From positions 1 to 64,000 of the forward strand of contig NZ_QGGW01000009.1 in NCBI RefSeq assembly GCF_003148775.1: a DNA stretch of 64,000 nucleotides. The letters are read 5' to 3'. The position numbers were made by a program, and so were the translations under genes. The DNA is from Roseicyclus mahoneyensis (lineage in GTDB: Bacteria > Pseudomonadota > Alphaproteobacteria > Rhodobacterales > Rhodobacteraceae). Position 1 is the stretch's first letter. The number at the start of each line of letters is the position of its first letter. Positions 56,445-64,000 of the stretch are shown in pieces. Below the pieces are notes generated by a model. That model saw only the letters and a list, made by a program, of their open reading frames with translations, had not been told where the DNA came from and made no database searches.

Positions 56445-56702
56445 ATGGCCGAAAAGCCACATAACAACGCGTATTGGGCCGCGAATATCCGCCTGATCAC
56501 GGTCTGCCTCGTGATCTGGGCACTTGCGTCCTACGGCTTCGCGATCCTGCTGCGTCCGCTGATCAGCGGTATTGCTGTGGGCGGCACGGATCTGGGCTTC
56601 TGGTTTGCCCAGCAGGGATCGATCCTCGTGTTTCTTGTCCTGATCTTCTTCTACGCTTGGCGCATGAACAAGATCGACAAGGAACATGGTGTGGACGAAT
56701 AA
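56445..56702 (+). CDS. DUF4212 small subunit of sodium/substrate symporter
   Basis: 85 residues, two membrane helices (about 17-37 and 52-75) and a charged tail RMNKIDKEHGVDE. It matches the DUF4212 family in length, in the YWAANIRLI start and in the aromatic-rich second helix. Members are nearly always encoded directly ahead of an SSS-family permease, as here (18 bases), and are thought to be its partner subunit. The ATG has a good GAAGGGAG ribosome site. Its precise role in transport is not established. Confidence 0.9.
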   Translation: MAEKPHNNAYWAANIRLITVCLVIWALASYGFAILLRPLISGIAVGGTDLGFWFAQQGSILVFLVLIFFYAWRMNKIDKEHGVDE

Positions 56703-56720
56703 GAGGGAACGGACCAGACC

Positions 56721-58502
56721 ATGGATCAGACAACACTCAACTTCATCGTGGTGGGCGCGTCCTTTGCGCTCTACTTCGGGATCGCGATCTGGGCCCGCGC
56801 GGGTTCCACATCGGAATTCTATGCCGCTGGCCGGGGTGTGAACCCCGTCGTCAACGGCATGGCCACCGCGGCCGACTGGATGTCGGCGGCCTCCTTCATT
56901 TCGATGGCGGGTCTCATCGCCTTCGTCGGCTACAACAACTCGTCCTTCCTGATGGGCTGGACGGGCGGCTACGTGCTTATGGCCATGCTTCTGGCCCCCT
57001 ACCTGCGCAAGTTCGGCAAGTATACCGTGCCGGAATTCGTCGGTGACCGCTTCTATTCCAACAGCGCCCGCGTGGTCGCCGTGATCTGCCTGATCGTGAT
57101 CTCGGTGACCTATGTGATCGGCCAGATGACCGGCGCTGGCGTGGCCTTCTCGCGCTTTCTCGAGGTCAGCTCGACAGTGGGTCTGCTGACGGCATCTGCC
57201 GTGGTGTTCATCTATGCCGTTCTGGGCGGGATGAAGGGCATCACCTACACGCAGGTGGCGCAGTATGTCGTTCTGATCATCGCCTATACCATCCCGGCCG
57301 TGTTCATCTCGCTGCAACTGACCGGCAACCCGATCCCGGGTCTGGGCCTGTTCTCGAACATGTCCGAAGGTCAGGCCGGTGCGGGCACCCCGCTTCTGGT
57401 CACCCTCGACGGTCTGCTGACCGATCTGGGCTTCAACCAGTACACCACCGGCAACACGCCGTGGCTGATGGCTCTGTTCACGCTCTCGCTGATGATCGGC
57501 ACCGCCGGTCTGCCGCATGTGATCATCCGCTTCTTCACCGTTCCCAAGGTGGCCGACGCCCGTTGGTCCGCCGGCTGGGCACTGGTGTTCATCGCGCTTC
57601 TGTACCTCACCGCTCCGGCCGTGGGTGCGATGGCGCGCCTGAACATCATGACCACCATGTGGCCCAATGGCGTTGAGGGTGAGCCTGTTGCCGTCGACGA
57701 CCTGCCGGACTGGTTCCGCACCTGGTCGGCCACCGGCCTGCTCGGCGTGGAAGACAAGAACGGCGATGGCCTGATCCAGTACTACAACGAACGTAGCCCG
57801 GCGATGCAGGAAATGGCCGCCGAGCGTGGCTGGGAAGGCAACGAACTGGTGACCTTCAACCAGGACATCCTCGTTCTTGCCAACCCTGAAATCGCGCAGC
57901 TTCCGGGCTGGGTCATCGCGCTGATCGCCGCAGGCGGCATCGCGGCGGCACTGTCCACGGCGGCGGGCCTTCTGCTGGCCATCTCTTCGGCCATCAGCCA
58001 CGACCTCATCAAATCTGTGATCAACCCCAACATCTCGGAAAAGGGCGAACTTCTGGCCGCCCGGATCTCGATGGCGGGTGCGATCGCGCTGGCGACATGG
58101 CTGGGCCTCAACCCACCGGGCTTCGCGGCCCTTGTGGTGGCGCTGGCCTTCGGTCTGGCAGCGGCCACGCTGTTCCCGACCCTGATGATGGGGATCTTCT
58201 CGAAGCGGATGAACGCAGCCGGTGCGACGGCGGGCATGCTTGCCGGTCTGATCCTCACCTGCGCCTATCTGTTCACCTACCTCGGGATCTTCTTCATCCC
58301 CGGCACCAACCTGCTGGAAAACACCGCGGCCAACTACCTGTTCGGCATCCCGCCGACCCACTTCGGCCCGATCGGTGCGCTGGCCAACTTCGCCGTGGCC
58401 TATGCCGTGTCCAGCATGACGGCAGCCCCGCCGCAGCACATCCAGGACCTCGTGGAAAGCGTTCGCATTCCGCGCGGCGCCGGTGGTGCGCTGAACAAGT
58501 AA
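56721..58502 (+). CDS. Sodium:solute symporter, acetate/monocarboxylate type
   Basis: 593 residues, about 13 membrane helices. AADWMSAASFISMAGLIAFVG near residues 52-72 is the SSS signature region, GLLLAISSAISHDLIKSV the second conserved stretch. A hydrophilic insert (about 315-390) with DKNGDGLIQYYN is typical of the subfamily paired with DUF4212 (VC_2705 type). Related to ActP. With acs and adk upstream, acetate or a similar short monocarboxylate is a good substrate guess. A strong terminator ends the transcript 53 bases downstream. Proximity to DUF294 and exonuclease genes repeats an arrangement known from other proteobacteria. Confidence 0.92.
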   Translation: MDQTTLNFIVVGASFALYFGIAIWARAGSTSEFYAAGRGVNPVVNGMATAADWMSAASFISMAGLIAFVGYNNSSFLMGWTGGYVLMAMLLAPYLRKFGKYTVPEFVGDRFYSNSARVVAVICLIVISVTYVIGQMTGAGVAFSRFLEVSSTVGLLTASAVVFIYAVLGGMKGITYTQVAQYVVLIIAYTIPAVFISLQLTGNPIPGLGLFSNMSEGQAGAGTPLLVTLDGLLTDLGFNQYTTGNTPWLMALFTLSLMIGTAGLPHVIIRFFTVPKVADARWSAGWALVFIALLYLTAPAVGAMARLNIMTTMWPNGVEGEPVAVDDLPDWFRTWSATGLLGVEDKNGDGLIQYYNERSPAMQEMAAERGWEGNELVTFNQDILVLANPEIAQLPGWVIALIAAGGIAAALSTAAGLLLAISSAISHDLIKSVINPNISEKGELLAARISMAGAIALATWLGLNPPGFAALVVALAFGLAAATLFPTLMMGIFSKRMNAAGATAGMLAGLILTCAYLFTYLGIFFIPGTNLLENTAANYLFGIPPTHFGPIGALANFAVAYAVSSMTAAPPQHIQDLVESVRIPRGAGGALNK

Positions 58503-58554
58503 GGCGAAAGCCGATCCCGGAGCCTGCGACACCGCGGGCTCTGGTCAATCACGC

Positions 58555-58590
58555 GGCGCATCCCGACCCTTCGGGGTGCGCCTTTTTCTT
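58555..58590 (+). terminator. Rho-independent terminator between symporter and DUF294 gene
   Basis: GGCGCATCCCGA (58555-58566) and TCGGGGTGCGCC (58571-58582) form a 12-bp stem with a four-base loop, followed by TTTTTCTT. It ends 15 bases before the next ATG and its tail adjoins that gene's GGAAAG ribosome site. It must be bypassed, or a promoter inside it used, for the downstream gene to be expressed. Confidence 0.9.
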
Positions 58591-58604
58591 GGAAAGCACT
58601 GGCC

Positions 58605-60419
58605 ATGACCGCCGACATTGCCGCCATTCTTGCCCAGACCCATCCCTATGACCTGCTGACGCCCGAGGAACGGCAGGCGCTGGCCGAACAATCCGGCATC
58701 CGAAAGGTGGCGCCGGGCGAAACGGTCTATGTCATCGGCAAGCCCGTGACCGCCCTGTGCCTGATCCTGAGCGGTCGGATCGAGATCACGGACGATGGTG
58801 GCGACCTCTTGTCGATCCTCGGCCCTCGCAATTCCTTTGGCGAACGCGGGCTTTTGCGCGACGGCATAGCACCCGTCACCGCCACAGCGACCGAGACCAG
58901 CGAGGTGCTGGCCATCCCCGCGCCGGTGTTCAAGGCGCTGGTTGCGGCCCAGCCAAGGGTGCTCAAATTCTTCGACCGCACCCGGCCCACCGCTGCGCGA
59001 CGGCAAGACATCACCACGATGGCGCTGTCCGACCTGATGACGCGCGACCCGCTGACCTGTGCACCGGAGACCCCGCTGATCGAGGCGGCGCGCAAGATGC
59101 GCGACCTGCATGTGTCGTGCATCATTGCAACCGTCGATGGCGTGGCGAAGGGCATCTTGACCACCGGCGACATCACCGGCCGTGCCGTGGCAGAGGGACG
59201 CCCGACCGACACGCCCGTCAGCGCTGTGATGACCTTGGATCCCATCGCCCTGCCTCCGACTGCATTGGTGGCAGATGTGCTGCACGCGATGGTCGAACGT
59301 GGCATCACTCACATGCCCGTGGTCGAAGGCGGACTGCTGGTCGGCATCCTGACCCAGACAGACCTCACCCGGTTTCAGGCCACCTCCTCCGCTGCGCTCA
59401 TCCGCGAGATCGCGGCATCACCCGACAGCGCGACGCTCGCCCGGATCGTCGCCCGCATCCCCGACCTTCTGGTGCAACTGGTCGGCGCGCAGAACCCGCA
59501 TCAGACCGTGACGCGCCTGATCACCGATATCTGTGATGCCACCACGCGCCGCCTGCTCGTGCTGGCCGAGGCGAAACTGGGCCCGCCGCCAGTGCCCTAC
59601 CTGTGGCTGGCTTGCGGATCGCAGGGGCGGCAGGAACAGACCGGCGTGTCCGATCAGGACAATTGCCTGATCCTCGACGATGCCGCCACGCCCCCCGATG
59701 ACGCCTATTTCGCGGAACTTGCCAAATTCGTCAGCGACGGCCTCAACGAAGCGGGCTATTTCTACTGCCCCGGCGACATGATGGCGACCAACATCAAGTG
59801 GCGCCAACCGCTGCGGGTCTGGCGGCAGTATTTCCGCGGCTGGATCGCCACCCCCAATCCCGAAGCACAGATGCTCGCCTCGGTCATGTTCGACCTGCGC
59901 GCCATCGGCGGTACAACCGCGCTCTTCTCCGACCTGCAGGCCGAAACGCTGGCCGCCGCCTCGAAGAACTCGATCTTCGTCGCCCACATGGTGTCGAACT
60001 CGCTCAAGCATCAGCCGCCGCTTGGCCTTTTCAGGGGCTTTGCCACCGTGCGGTCGGGTGAGCACAAGAACACCATTGACCTCAAACACGCGGGCGTCGT
60101 GCCCGTGGTCGACCTTGGCCGCATCTACGCGCTGACCGGGCAGCTGACGCAGGCCAACACCCGCGCGCGCCTCTTGGCCGCGATCGAGGCGCGCGCCGTC
60201 TCCTCCTCGGGCGGGCGCGACCTGCTCGATGCCTATGACATGATCGCCGACACGCGGCTCGCCCATCAGGCCGCCCAGATCAAGCGCGGCGACAAGCCCG
60301 ACAATTTCATGCCGCCCGCCGATCTCAGCGATTTCGAGCGCAGCCACCTGCGCGACGCCTTCGTCGTCATCAAGACCATGCAGAACGCCGCCGCTTCCGG
60401 CCGCGGCTACCTCAACTGA
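58605..60419 (+). CDS. cNMP-binding / CBS / DUF294 nucleotidyltransferase-like protein
   Basis: 604 residues. Order: cyclic-nucleotide-binding-like domain (about 15-125; SGRIEITDDGGDLLSILGPR), a CBS pair (about 140-265), a DUF294 nucleotidyltransferase-like domain (CGSQGRQEQTGVSDQDNCLI near 337-356), then the DUF294 C-terminal helical domain (about 450-600). The nucleotidyltransferase keeps the GS-x2-R-x-E start and the D-x-D pair, suggesting it could be active, as in GlnD-like proteins. A likely sensor of adenylate or cNMP levels for the acetate module. The known symporter/DUF294/exonuclease trio is present here. Substrate unknown. Confidence 0.9.
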   Translation: MTADIAAILAQTHPYDLLTPEERQALAEQSGIRKVAPGETVYVIGKPVTALCLILSGRIEITDDGGDLLSILGPRNSFGERGLLRDGIAPVTATATETSEVLAIPAPVFKALVAAQPRVLKFFDRTRPTAARRQDITTMALSDLMTRDPLTCAPETPLIEAARKMRDLHVSCIIATVDGVAKGILTTGDITGRAVAEGRPTDTPVSAVMTLDPIALPPTALVADVLHAMVERGITHMPVVEGGLLVGILTQTDLTRFQATSSAALIREIAASPDSATLARIVARIPDLLVQLVGAQNPHQTVTRLITDICDATTRRLLVLAEAKLGPPPVPYLWLACGSQGRQEQTGVSDQDNCLILDDAATPPDDAYFAELAKFVSDGLNEAGYFYCPGDMMATNIKWRQPLRVWRQYFRGWIATPNPEAQMLASVMFDLRAIGGTTALFSDLQAETLAAASKNSIFVAHMVSNSLKHQPPLGLFRGFATVRSGEHKNTIDLKHAGVVPVVDLGRIYALTGQLTQANTRARLLAAIEARAVSSSGGRDLLDAYDMIADTRLAHQAAQIKRGDKPDNFMPPADLSDFERSHLRDAFVVIKTMQNAAASGRGYLN

Positions 60420-60435
60420 AAGAACCCCCAAACTC

Positions 60436-60969
60436 ATGTTCTGGTCCCTTGTCACCGTCATTTTCGCAGGTCTCTCCGGGGCCGGCATCGGCCTTGTGCT
60501 GCGGTCTCTCACGCGCGACCGCCTGCCCAAGGGTATCATCCCGGTCTGCGCGGGCCTGACCATGATCGTGGCGACCATAGCCCTTGAATACAGCTGGGAA
60601 TCCGGCGTACGGCGCACAATGGCCGGGGATCTGGTGACCGTGACCACCCGCGAGCAACAGGCCTGGTATCAGCCTTGGACCCTTGTGCGGCCATGGGTGC
60701 GCGGCTTCATCGGCTTCTCGCCGTCCGAAAACGTGGAAACCGCGCCCGGATCGGGCATACTTGCGGTGCAATTGCGCATCCAGGAGCGCTGGCAGCCGCA
60801 GATCGTCCGTCCGGCGCTGGTTGATTGTGAAAACGCCCGCTGGACCGACCTCATCGCTACCACGACCTTCACCGAAGCCGGAGAGCCCGAGGGCGCGATC
60901 TGGCGCGAAACCGGCATGGAAGATCCCATCGTCAGCGCCGTCTGCGGCGGGGAGACTGCAGGCAGCTGA
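60436..60969 (+). CDS. Small inner-membrane protein of unknown function
   Basis: 177 residues. Two N-terminal hydrophobic segments (about 2-22 and 34-52) with short loops, then a roughly 120-residue soluble domain rich in Trp and charged residues (YQPWTLVRPWVRGFIGF, RIQERWQPQIVRP). Starts 16 bases after DUF294 and ends 82 bases before the exonuclease gene, same strand. I do not recognise a family. Its steady position between the two signalling genes suggests a membrane anchor or partner for one of them. Confidence 0.72.
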   Translation: MFWSLVTVIFAGLSGAGIGLVLRSLTRDRLPKGIIPVCAGLTMIVATIALEYSWESGVRRTMAGDLVTVTTREQQAWYQPWTLVRPWVRGFIGFSPSENVETAPGSGILAVQLRIQERWQPQIVRPALVDCENARWTDLIATTTFTEAGEPEGAIWRETGMEDPIVSAVCGGETAGS

Positions 60970-61051
60970 CACCGCAAGACCGGGCCGGGGGCGTCGCGCG
61001 GACCGCCACTGACCCACCCAGAGACCGGGGCAAGGAGGAGGCCCCCGACCG

Positions 61052-63052
61052 ATGTTCACCCGGCTATCCCTGCGTCTGCGCATCTTTTTGTTCTTCGCCC
61101 TTCTGGCCTTGGGCGGCTCGGCCCTCGTGATTGCGGGCCTGACCATCGGCTACATCCGGCTGGGCGAGGCGCATGCGCTGAATTCCTTCGTTATGGCAGG
61201 CCTCGTCGCGGTCTTCGCCATCGGCGGTCTGACCACGTGGGTCTGGGTGCTGTTCGACGAGCATGTCGCGCGCCCCGTCGAACGGCTGGCCGCCGACCTG
61301 CGTGCCCGCGCCCATGCAGATGTGGACCAAGGCATCGACCACGCCATCGGCCGCTATCTTGGCGATCTGGCCCCCGCCGCCGATGCAATGGCCACCAACC
61401 TGACCCAGACACGCAATGCCATGGCCATGGCCGTGGGGCGGGAAACCGCGCGTCTGGCCACCGAAAAGACCCGTCTGGAAACCCTGCTGGCCGAGGTGCC
61501 CGACGGCGTCTTGTTCTGCACGCCGCATCATGCCATCGCGCTCTACAACGGTCATTGCCGCGAACTGCTGGGCGAGGCCGAGGGTCTTGGCCTTGGCCGC
61601 CCGGTCGGTGGCCTGCTGCGCATGGGCCCGATCCTGCAAGCCTATGATCGCCTCGCCGCCAAAGACACCGACGAGGGCACCGACATCCTTGTGACAACGC
61701 GCGCGGGCGCCCGCCTGCTTGAGGCGCGCTTGCGCCTGTTGCGGCTGGAGGGGCAGGAAACCGACCGCCCTGGCTATGTTCTGACGCTGCGCGATGTGAC
61801 CGCCGACCTCAAGGTGCAGGCAGAGCGCGCGCATCTGCTCAACCAGTTGCTCGACGGCGTGCTGGCCCTGCTGCCTGAGCTTCCCGAGAGCCCGGCCCGG
61901 AGCCGCCTTGCCGGACTTGCCGCCACAACGGCCGCCCAAAAGGCCCGGACCGACACTGACTGGTGGCCGATGGAGGCGCTGTCGGCCCCGGATCTGGGCG
62001 CGGGCCTTGCCGACCGTCTTGCGCGCAAGGGCCTGACGATCACCTCCGACCTGCCCGATACGGCGCTGCGCTGCGACGGCTTCGCCATCACGCGCCTGTT
62101 CGAACGTCTCGCCCTTGACTGGACCGGCATCGGCGCGACAACCCTGACCCTGACGCTGGCCAGCCGGACCCCCGAGACCGCCATTCTCAGCCTCGAAGGT
62201 GCCGCCGCCCGGCCCGACGCGGCGCTGGATTGGCTGGCCGCACCCTTGTCGCCCGGCATGGTCGGATTCACCGGGGCCGATGTGCTGCTCAGCCACGGCA
62301 CCACCCTCACGGTCGAACCCGCAGGGCCCGGTCGCCACGCCCTGCGGCTTAGCCTGCCGCGCGCGAACCCCCGCGCCACCGGGCCGGCACGCGTGGTGAT
62401 GTATGATTTCGACCTGCTGAACGCGGCCATTCCCGAAAACCTCGCGGCGACCGCACTGAAATCGCTCAGCTTCGTGATCTTCGACACCGAGACAACCGGG
62501 CTGAACCCGCAGGTCGACGAGGTCTGCCAGATCGCGGCCGTGCGTGTGGTCAACGGCAAGATCGTCCCGGGCGAACGTTTCGACATGCTGGTCAATCCCG
62601 GTCGCACGATCCCGGCCGGCTCCACCGCCGTCCACCACATCACAAACGAGATGGTGGCCGATGCCCCCCCGGTGGAACAGGCGCTGGACCGCTTCCATGC
62701 CTTTGCCCAAGGTGCGGTGCTCGTCGCCCATAATGCGCCTTTCGACATGAGCTTTCTCAGGCGGCGCGAAATCCAGATCGGCAAACGCTTTGACCAGCCG
62801 ATCCTCGACACGGTCCTGTGTTCTGCGATCCTCTACGGGCAGTCGGCGGAACACACGCTCGACGCGCTTTGCGCGCGGCTTCATATCGAGATCCCCGAGG
62901 CCGACCGCCACACCGCAATCGGCGACGCGCTTGCTACAGCGCAGGCCTTTCGCAAGATGATCCCGATGCTCGAAGCGGCAGACCTGCCCAATCTGGGGGC
63001 ACTCATCAAGGCTTTCGACCGCCACAGCCGCCTGATCGAGCATCTGAATTGA
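61052..63052 (+). CDS. Membrane-PAS-exonuclease (DnaQ-like) fusion protein
   Basis: 666 residues. Two transmembrane helices (about 8-30 and 45-68), a HAMP-like linker, a PAS-like domain (about 145-255, VLFCTPHHAIALYNGHCREL), a region of about 200 residues resembling a worn histidine-kinase ATPase (255-450, no phospho-His box), then a DEDDh exonuclease (about 472-640): VIFDTETTGL, VAHNAPFDMSFL and HTAIGDALATAQAF keep all catalytic residues. The family is annotated as DNA polymerase III epsilon-like, but a membrane sensor architecture points to RNA or nucleotide signalling near the membrane. A strong AAGGAGGAG site precedes the ATG. Part of the acetate cluster. Confidence 0.88.
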   Translation: MFTRLSLRLRIFLFFALLALGGSALVIAGLTIGYIRLGEAHALNSFVMAGLVAVFAIGGLTTWVWVLFDEHVARPVERLAADLRARAHADVDQGIDHAIGRYLGDLAPAADAMATNLTQTRNAMAMAVGRETARLATEKTRLETLLAEVPDGVLFCTPHHAIALYNGHCRELLGEAEGLGLGRPVGGLLRMGPILQAYDRLAAKDTDEGTDILVTTRAGARLLEARLRLLRLEGQETDRPGYVLTLRDVTADLKVQAERAHLLNQLLDGVLALLPELPESPARSRLAGLAATTAAQKARTDTDWWPMEALSAPDLGAGLADRLARKGLTITSDLPDTALRCDGFAITRLFERLALDWTGIGATTLTLTLASRTPETAILSLEGAAARPDAALDWLAAPLSPGMVGFTGADVLLSHGTTLTVEPAGPGRHALRLSLPRANPRATGPARVVMYDFDLLNAAIPENLAATALKSLSFVIFDTETTGLNPQVDEVCQIAAVRVVNGKIVPGERFDMLVNPGRTIPAGSTAVHHITNEMVADAPPVEQALDRFHAFAQGAVLVAHNAPFDMSFLRRREIQIGKRFDQPILDTVLCSAILYGQSAEHTLDALCARLHIEIPEADRHTAIGDALATAQAFRKMIPMLEAADLPNLGALIKAFDRHSRLIEHLN

Positions 63053-63104
63053 CCAAGGTGGCCGCATCGGCCAACCCTGCGCCAAAAGGACATTTGTAAG
63101 CACC

Positions 63105-63788
63105 ATGGCCCGAACGCCGCTCTACAAGACCGCCGAGACCGAGATGATCCGCCGCATCCGTAGCGGAGATTGGGCCGTGGGCCTTCGCCTGCCCAATGAA
63201 TTCGTTCTGGCCGAAGAATTCGGCGTCAGCCAAGGCACCATGCGTCGTGCGCTCATGTCGCTCGAGGGCATGGGCTATCTCGACCGCAAACCGGGACGGG
63301 GCACGCTGGTCGCCGATCAAGACAGCGTGGCCGCACCGCCGGCCCCCGCGGCCTGCCTGCGCGACATCACCGGCGAGGTGCCGGCTTTCGAGGTGTTCCG
63401 CGCCCGTGCCCTGACCCGCGGAGCCGATCCGGCCGAGGCCGATCTGTTCGGCACCAACCGCCTGTCGGTGCTGGAGCGGACCCTGCGCCGGGACGGCGCT
63501 CGCGCCGGTCTGGACAGCGTCATCATGCCCGAGGCGATCTTGCCCGCGCTAGACGAGGATGCCGCCGTGCCGCTGGAAGACCTGCTTGCAGATTCCGGGC
63601 TGACCTCAGCCGCAATCGAGGATCAGCTCAGCGCCACCGTCACCAGCATGAGCGACAGCGTGGCGCTGTCATGTGACCGCTACACAGCACTGCTGGTCCT
63701 GACACGCACCGCCCGCGACAGAATGGGCAGGCCCCTCGCGCGCCAGACAATGCGCCTGATCGCAGACGGTCTGACCTACGGCCGTTAA
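63105..63788 (+). CDS. GntR/HutC-family transcriptional regulator
   Basis: 227 residues. Winged HTH at about 8-70 (LPNEFVLAEEFGVSQGTMRR, then LDRKPGRGTLVAD) and a C-terminal UTRA ligand-binding domain (VFRARALTRGADPAEA). The HutC subfamily usually represses catabolic genes and is released by a small metabolite. It is 53 bases downstream of the exonuclease gene and converges with the gabD-like gene, one of which may be its target. No operator was identified with confidence. Confidence 0.9.
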   Translation: MARTPLYKTAETEMIRRIRSGDWAVGLRLPNEFVLAEEFGVSQGTMRRALMSLEGMGYLDRKPGRGTLVADQDSVAAPPAPAACLRDITGEVPAFEVFRARALTRGADPAEADLFGTNRLSVLERTLRRDGARAGLDSVIMPEAILPALDEDAAVPLEDLLADSGLTSAAIEDQLSATVTSMSDSVALSCDRYTALLVLTRTARDRMGRPLARQTMRLIADGLTYGR

Positions 63789-63880
63789 CCCTGCATCAAG
63801 GTTAACGGCCCGGCGCGCTCCCGTCCCAGCTTCTCTGTTTCGAAAATATCCCCGCCGGAGGCATCCACGCTCACCCACAA

Positions 63881-63902
63881 GCGCAGCGCATAATCGCTGC
63901 GC
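63881..63902. terminator. Hairpin between GntR and gabD-like genes
   Basis: GCGCAGCG (63881-63888) and CGCTGCGC (63895-63902) flank CATAAT, two bases past the gabD-like stop. There is only a weak T-rich tail (TTGTGG) on the minus strand. Probably the end of the aldehyde dehydrogenase transcript and a barrier to the convergent GntR message. Confidence 0.55.
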
Positions 63903-63903
63903 C

Positions 63904-64000
63904 TCAGATCCCGTCGATGCAGACGTATTTCGTGTCGAGGTAATCCTCGAGCCCCTGGCTTCCGCCTTCCTTGCCCATGCCGCTCTCCTTTACCCCGCCG
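63904..64000 (-). CDS. gabD: Succinate-semialdehyde-type aldehyde dehydrogenase, C-terminal fragment
   Basis: Only the final 31 codons lie inside the window: [20 protein letters not shown], then [11 protein letters not shown] and stop. The pattern G(V/I)K-x-SG-x-G-x-EG-x3-G-(I/L)EDYL-x-(T/I)KY is the end of GabD-family aldehyde dehydrogenases, which oxidise succinate semialdehyde (or a similar semialdehyde) with NAD(P)+. The main body runs off the right edge. It converges with the GntR gene. The gene symbol is a family-level guess. Confidence 0.75.
   Translation of the reverse strand, partial: GGVKESGMGKEGGSQGLEDYLDTKYVCIDGI

Overview
The window looks like chromosomal DNA of a high-G+C alphaproteobacterium, most probably a Rhodobacteraceae/Roseobacter-group organism. 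The signs are the gene order secE-nusG-rplKA-rplJL-rpoBC-rpsLG-fusA-tuf on one strand, the protein sequences of RpoB/RpoC and the ribosomal proteins, a seven-gene Mrp antiporter operon, and a PF11316-type rhamnosyltransferase-like protein. No tRNA, rRNA, CRISPR array, transposase or prophage gene was found.

Layout. (1) 1-20,100, minus strand: the information-processing backbone, transcribed right to left: secE, nusG | rplK, rplA | rplJ, rplL, rpoB, rpoC | rpsL, rpsG, fusA, tuf (cut by the window edge). Promoter-like sequences precede secE, rplK and rpsL. Hairpins or terminators lie after rplA, after rplL, between rpoB and rpoC, and after rpoC. The block is interrupted between rpoC and rpsL by about 4 kb of unrelated genes: a secreted RTX/glycosidase-like protein, an EamA transporter and a rhamnosyltransferase-like protein. 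(2) 20,275-24,358: an FkbM methyltransferase, then a group of exported proteins (an SH3b protein, an unknown secreted protein, and a Tat-type protein with a collagen-like Gly-x-y tract) next to a short FAD oxidoreductase. (3) 24,578-26,641: a PrpB-like lyase and a PrpF-like isomerase. (4) 26,783-36,510: a surface-glycan region with a two-domain GT2/GT4 glycosyltransferase, a sulfotransferase, a GT61-like transferase, a methyltransferase, ManC, and a TPR protein with a degenerate GT32-like tail. The middle of it (about 30.0-32.5 kb) is clearly A+T-richer and looks acquired. (5) 36,578-42,370: a nitrilase-family amidase, an SGNH arylesterase, a divergent ABC exporter pair and a PPP-type phosphatase. 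(6) 42,376-49,247, minus strand: mrpA-G in overlapping order, preceded by a tandem universal stress protein. (7) 49,347-53,199: three LysR regulators, two of them OxyR-like without the peroxidatic cysteine, around a shortened Ldh_2-type protein. (8) 53,706-63,788: an acetate-uptake and signalling cluster: acs, adk, a two-subunit sodium/substrate symporter, a cNMP/CBS/DUF294 protein, a small membrane protein, a membrane-PAS-exonuclease fusion, and a GntR regulator. (9) The right edge holds the last 31 codons of a gabD-like aldehyde dehydrogenase.

How the genes fit together. In region 8 Acs produces AMP, which the adjacent adenylate kinase can recycle, while the symporter brings in a carboxylate that may be acetate. 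The DUF294 and exonuclease proteins probably sense or control this module, but their chemistry is unknown. Regions 2 and 4 point to investment in envelope and exopolysaccharide structures. The most promising candidates for undescribed biology are the acetate-linked nucleotidyltransferase/exonuclease pair, the collagen-like Tat protein group, and the peroxidatic-Cys-less OxyR pair.
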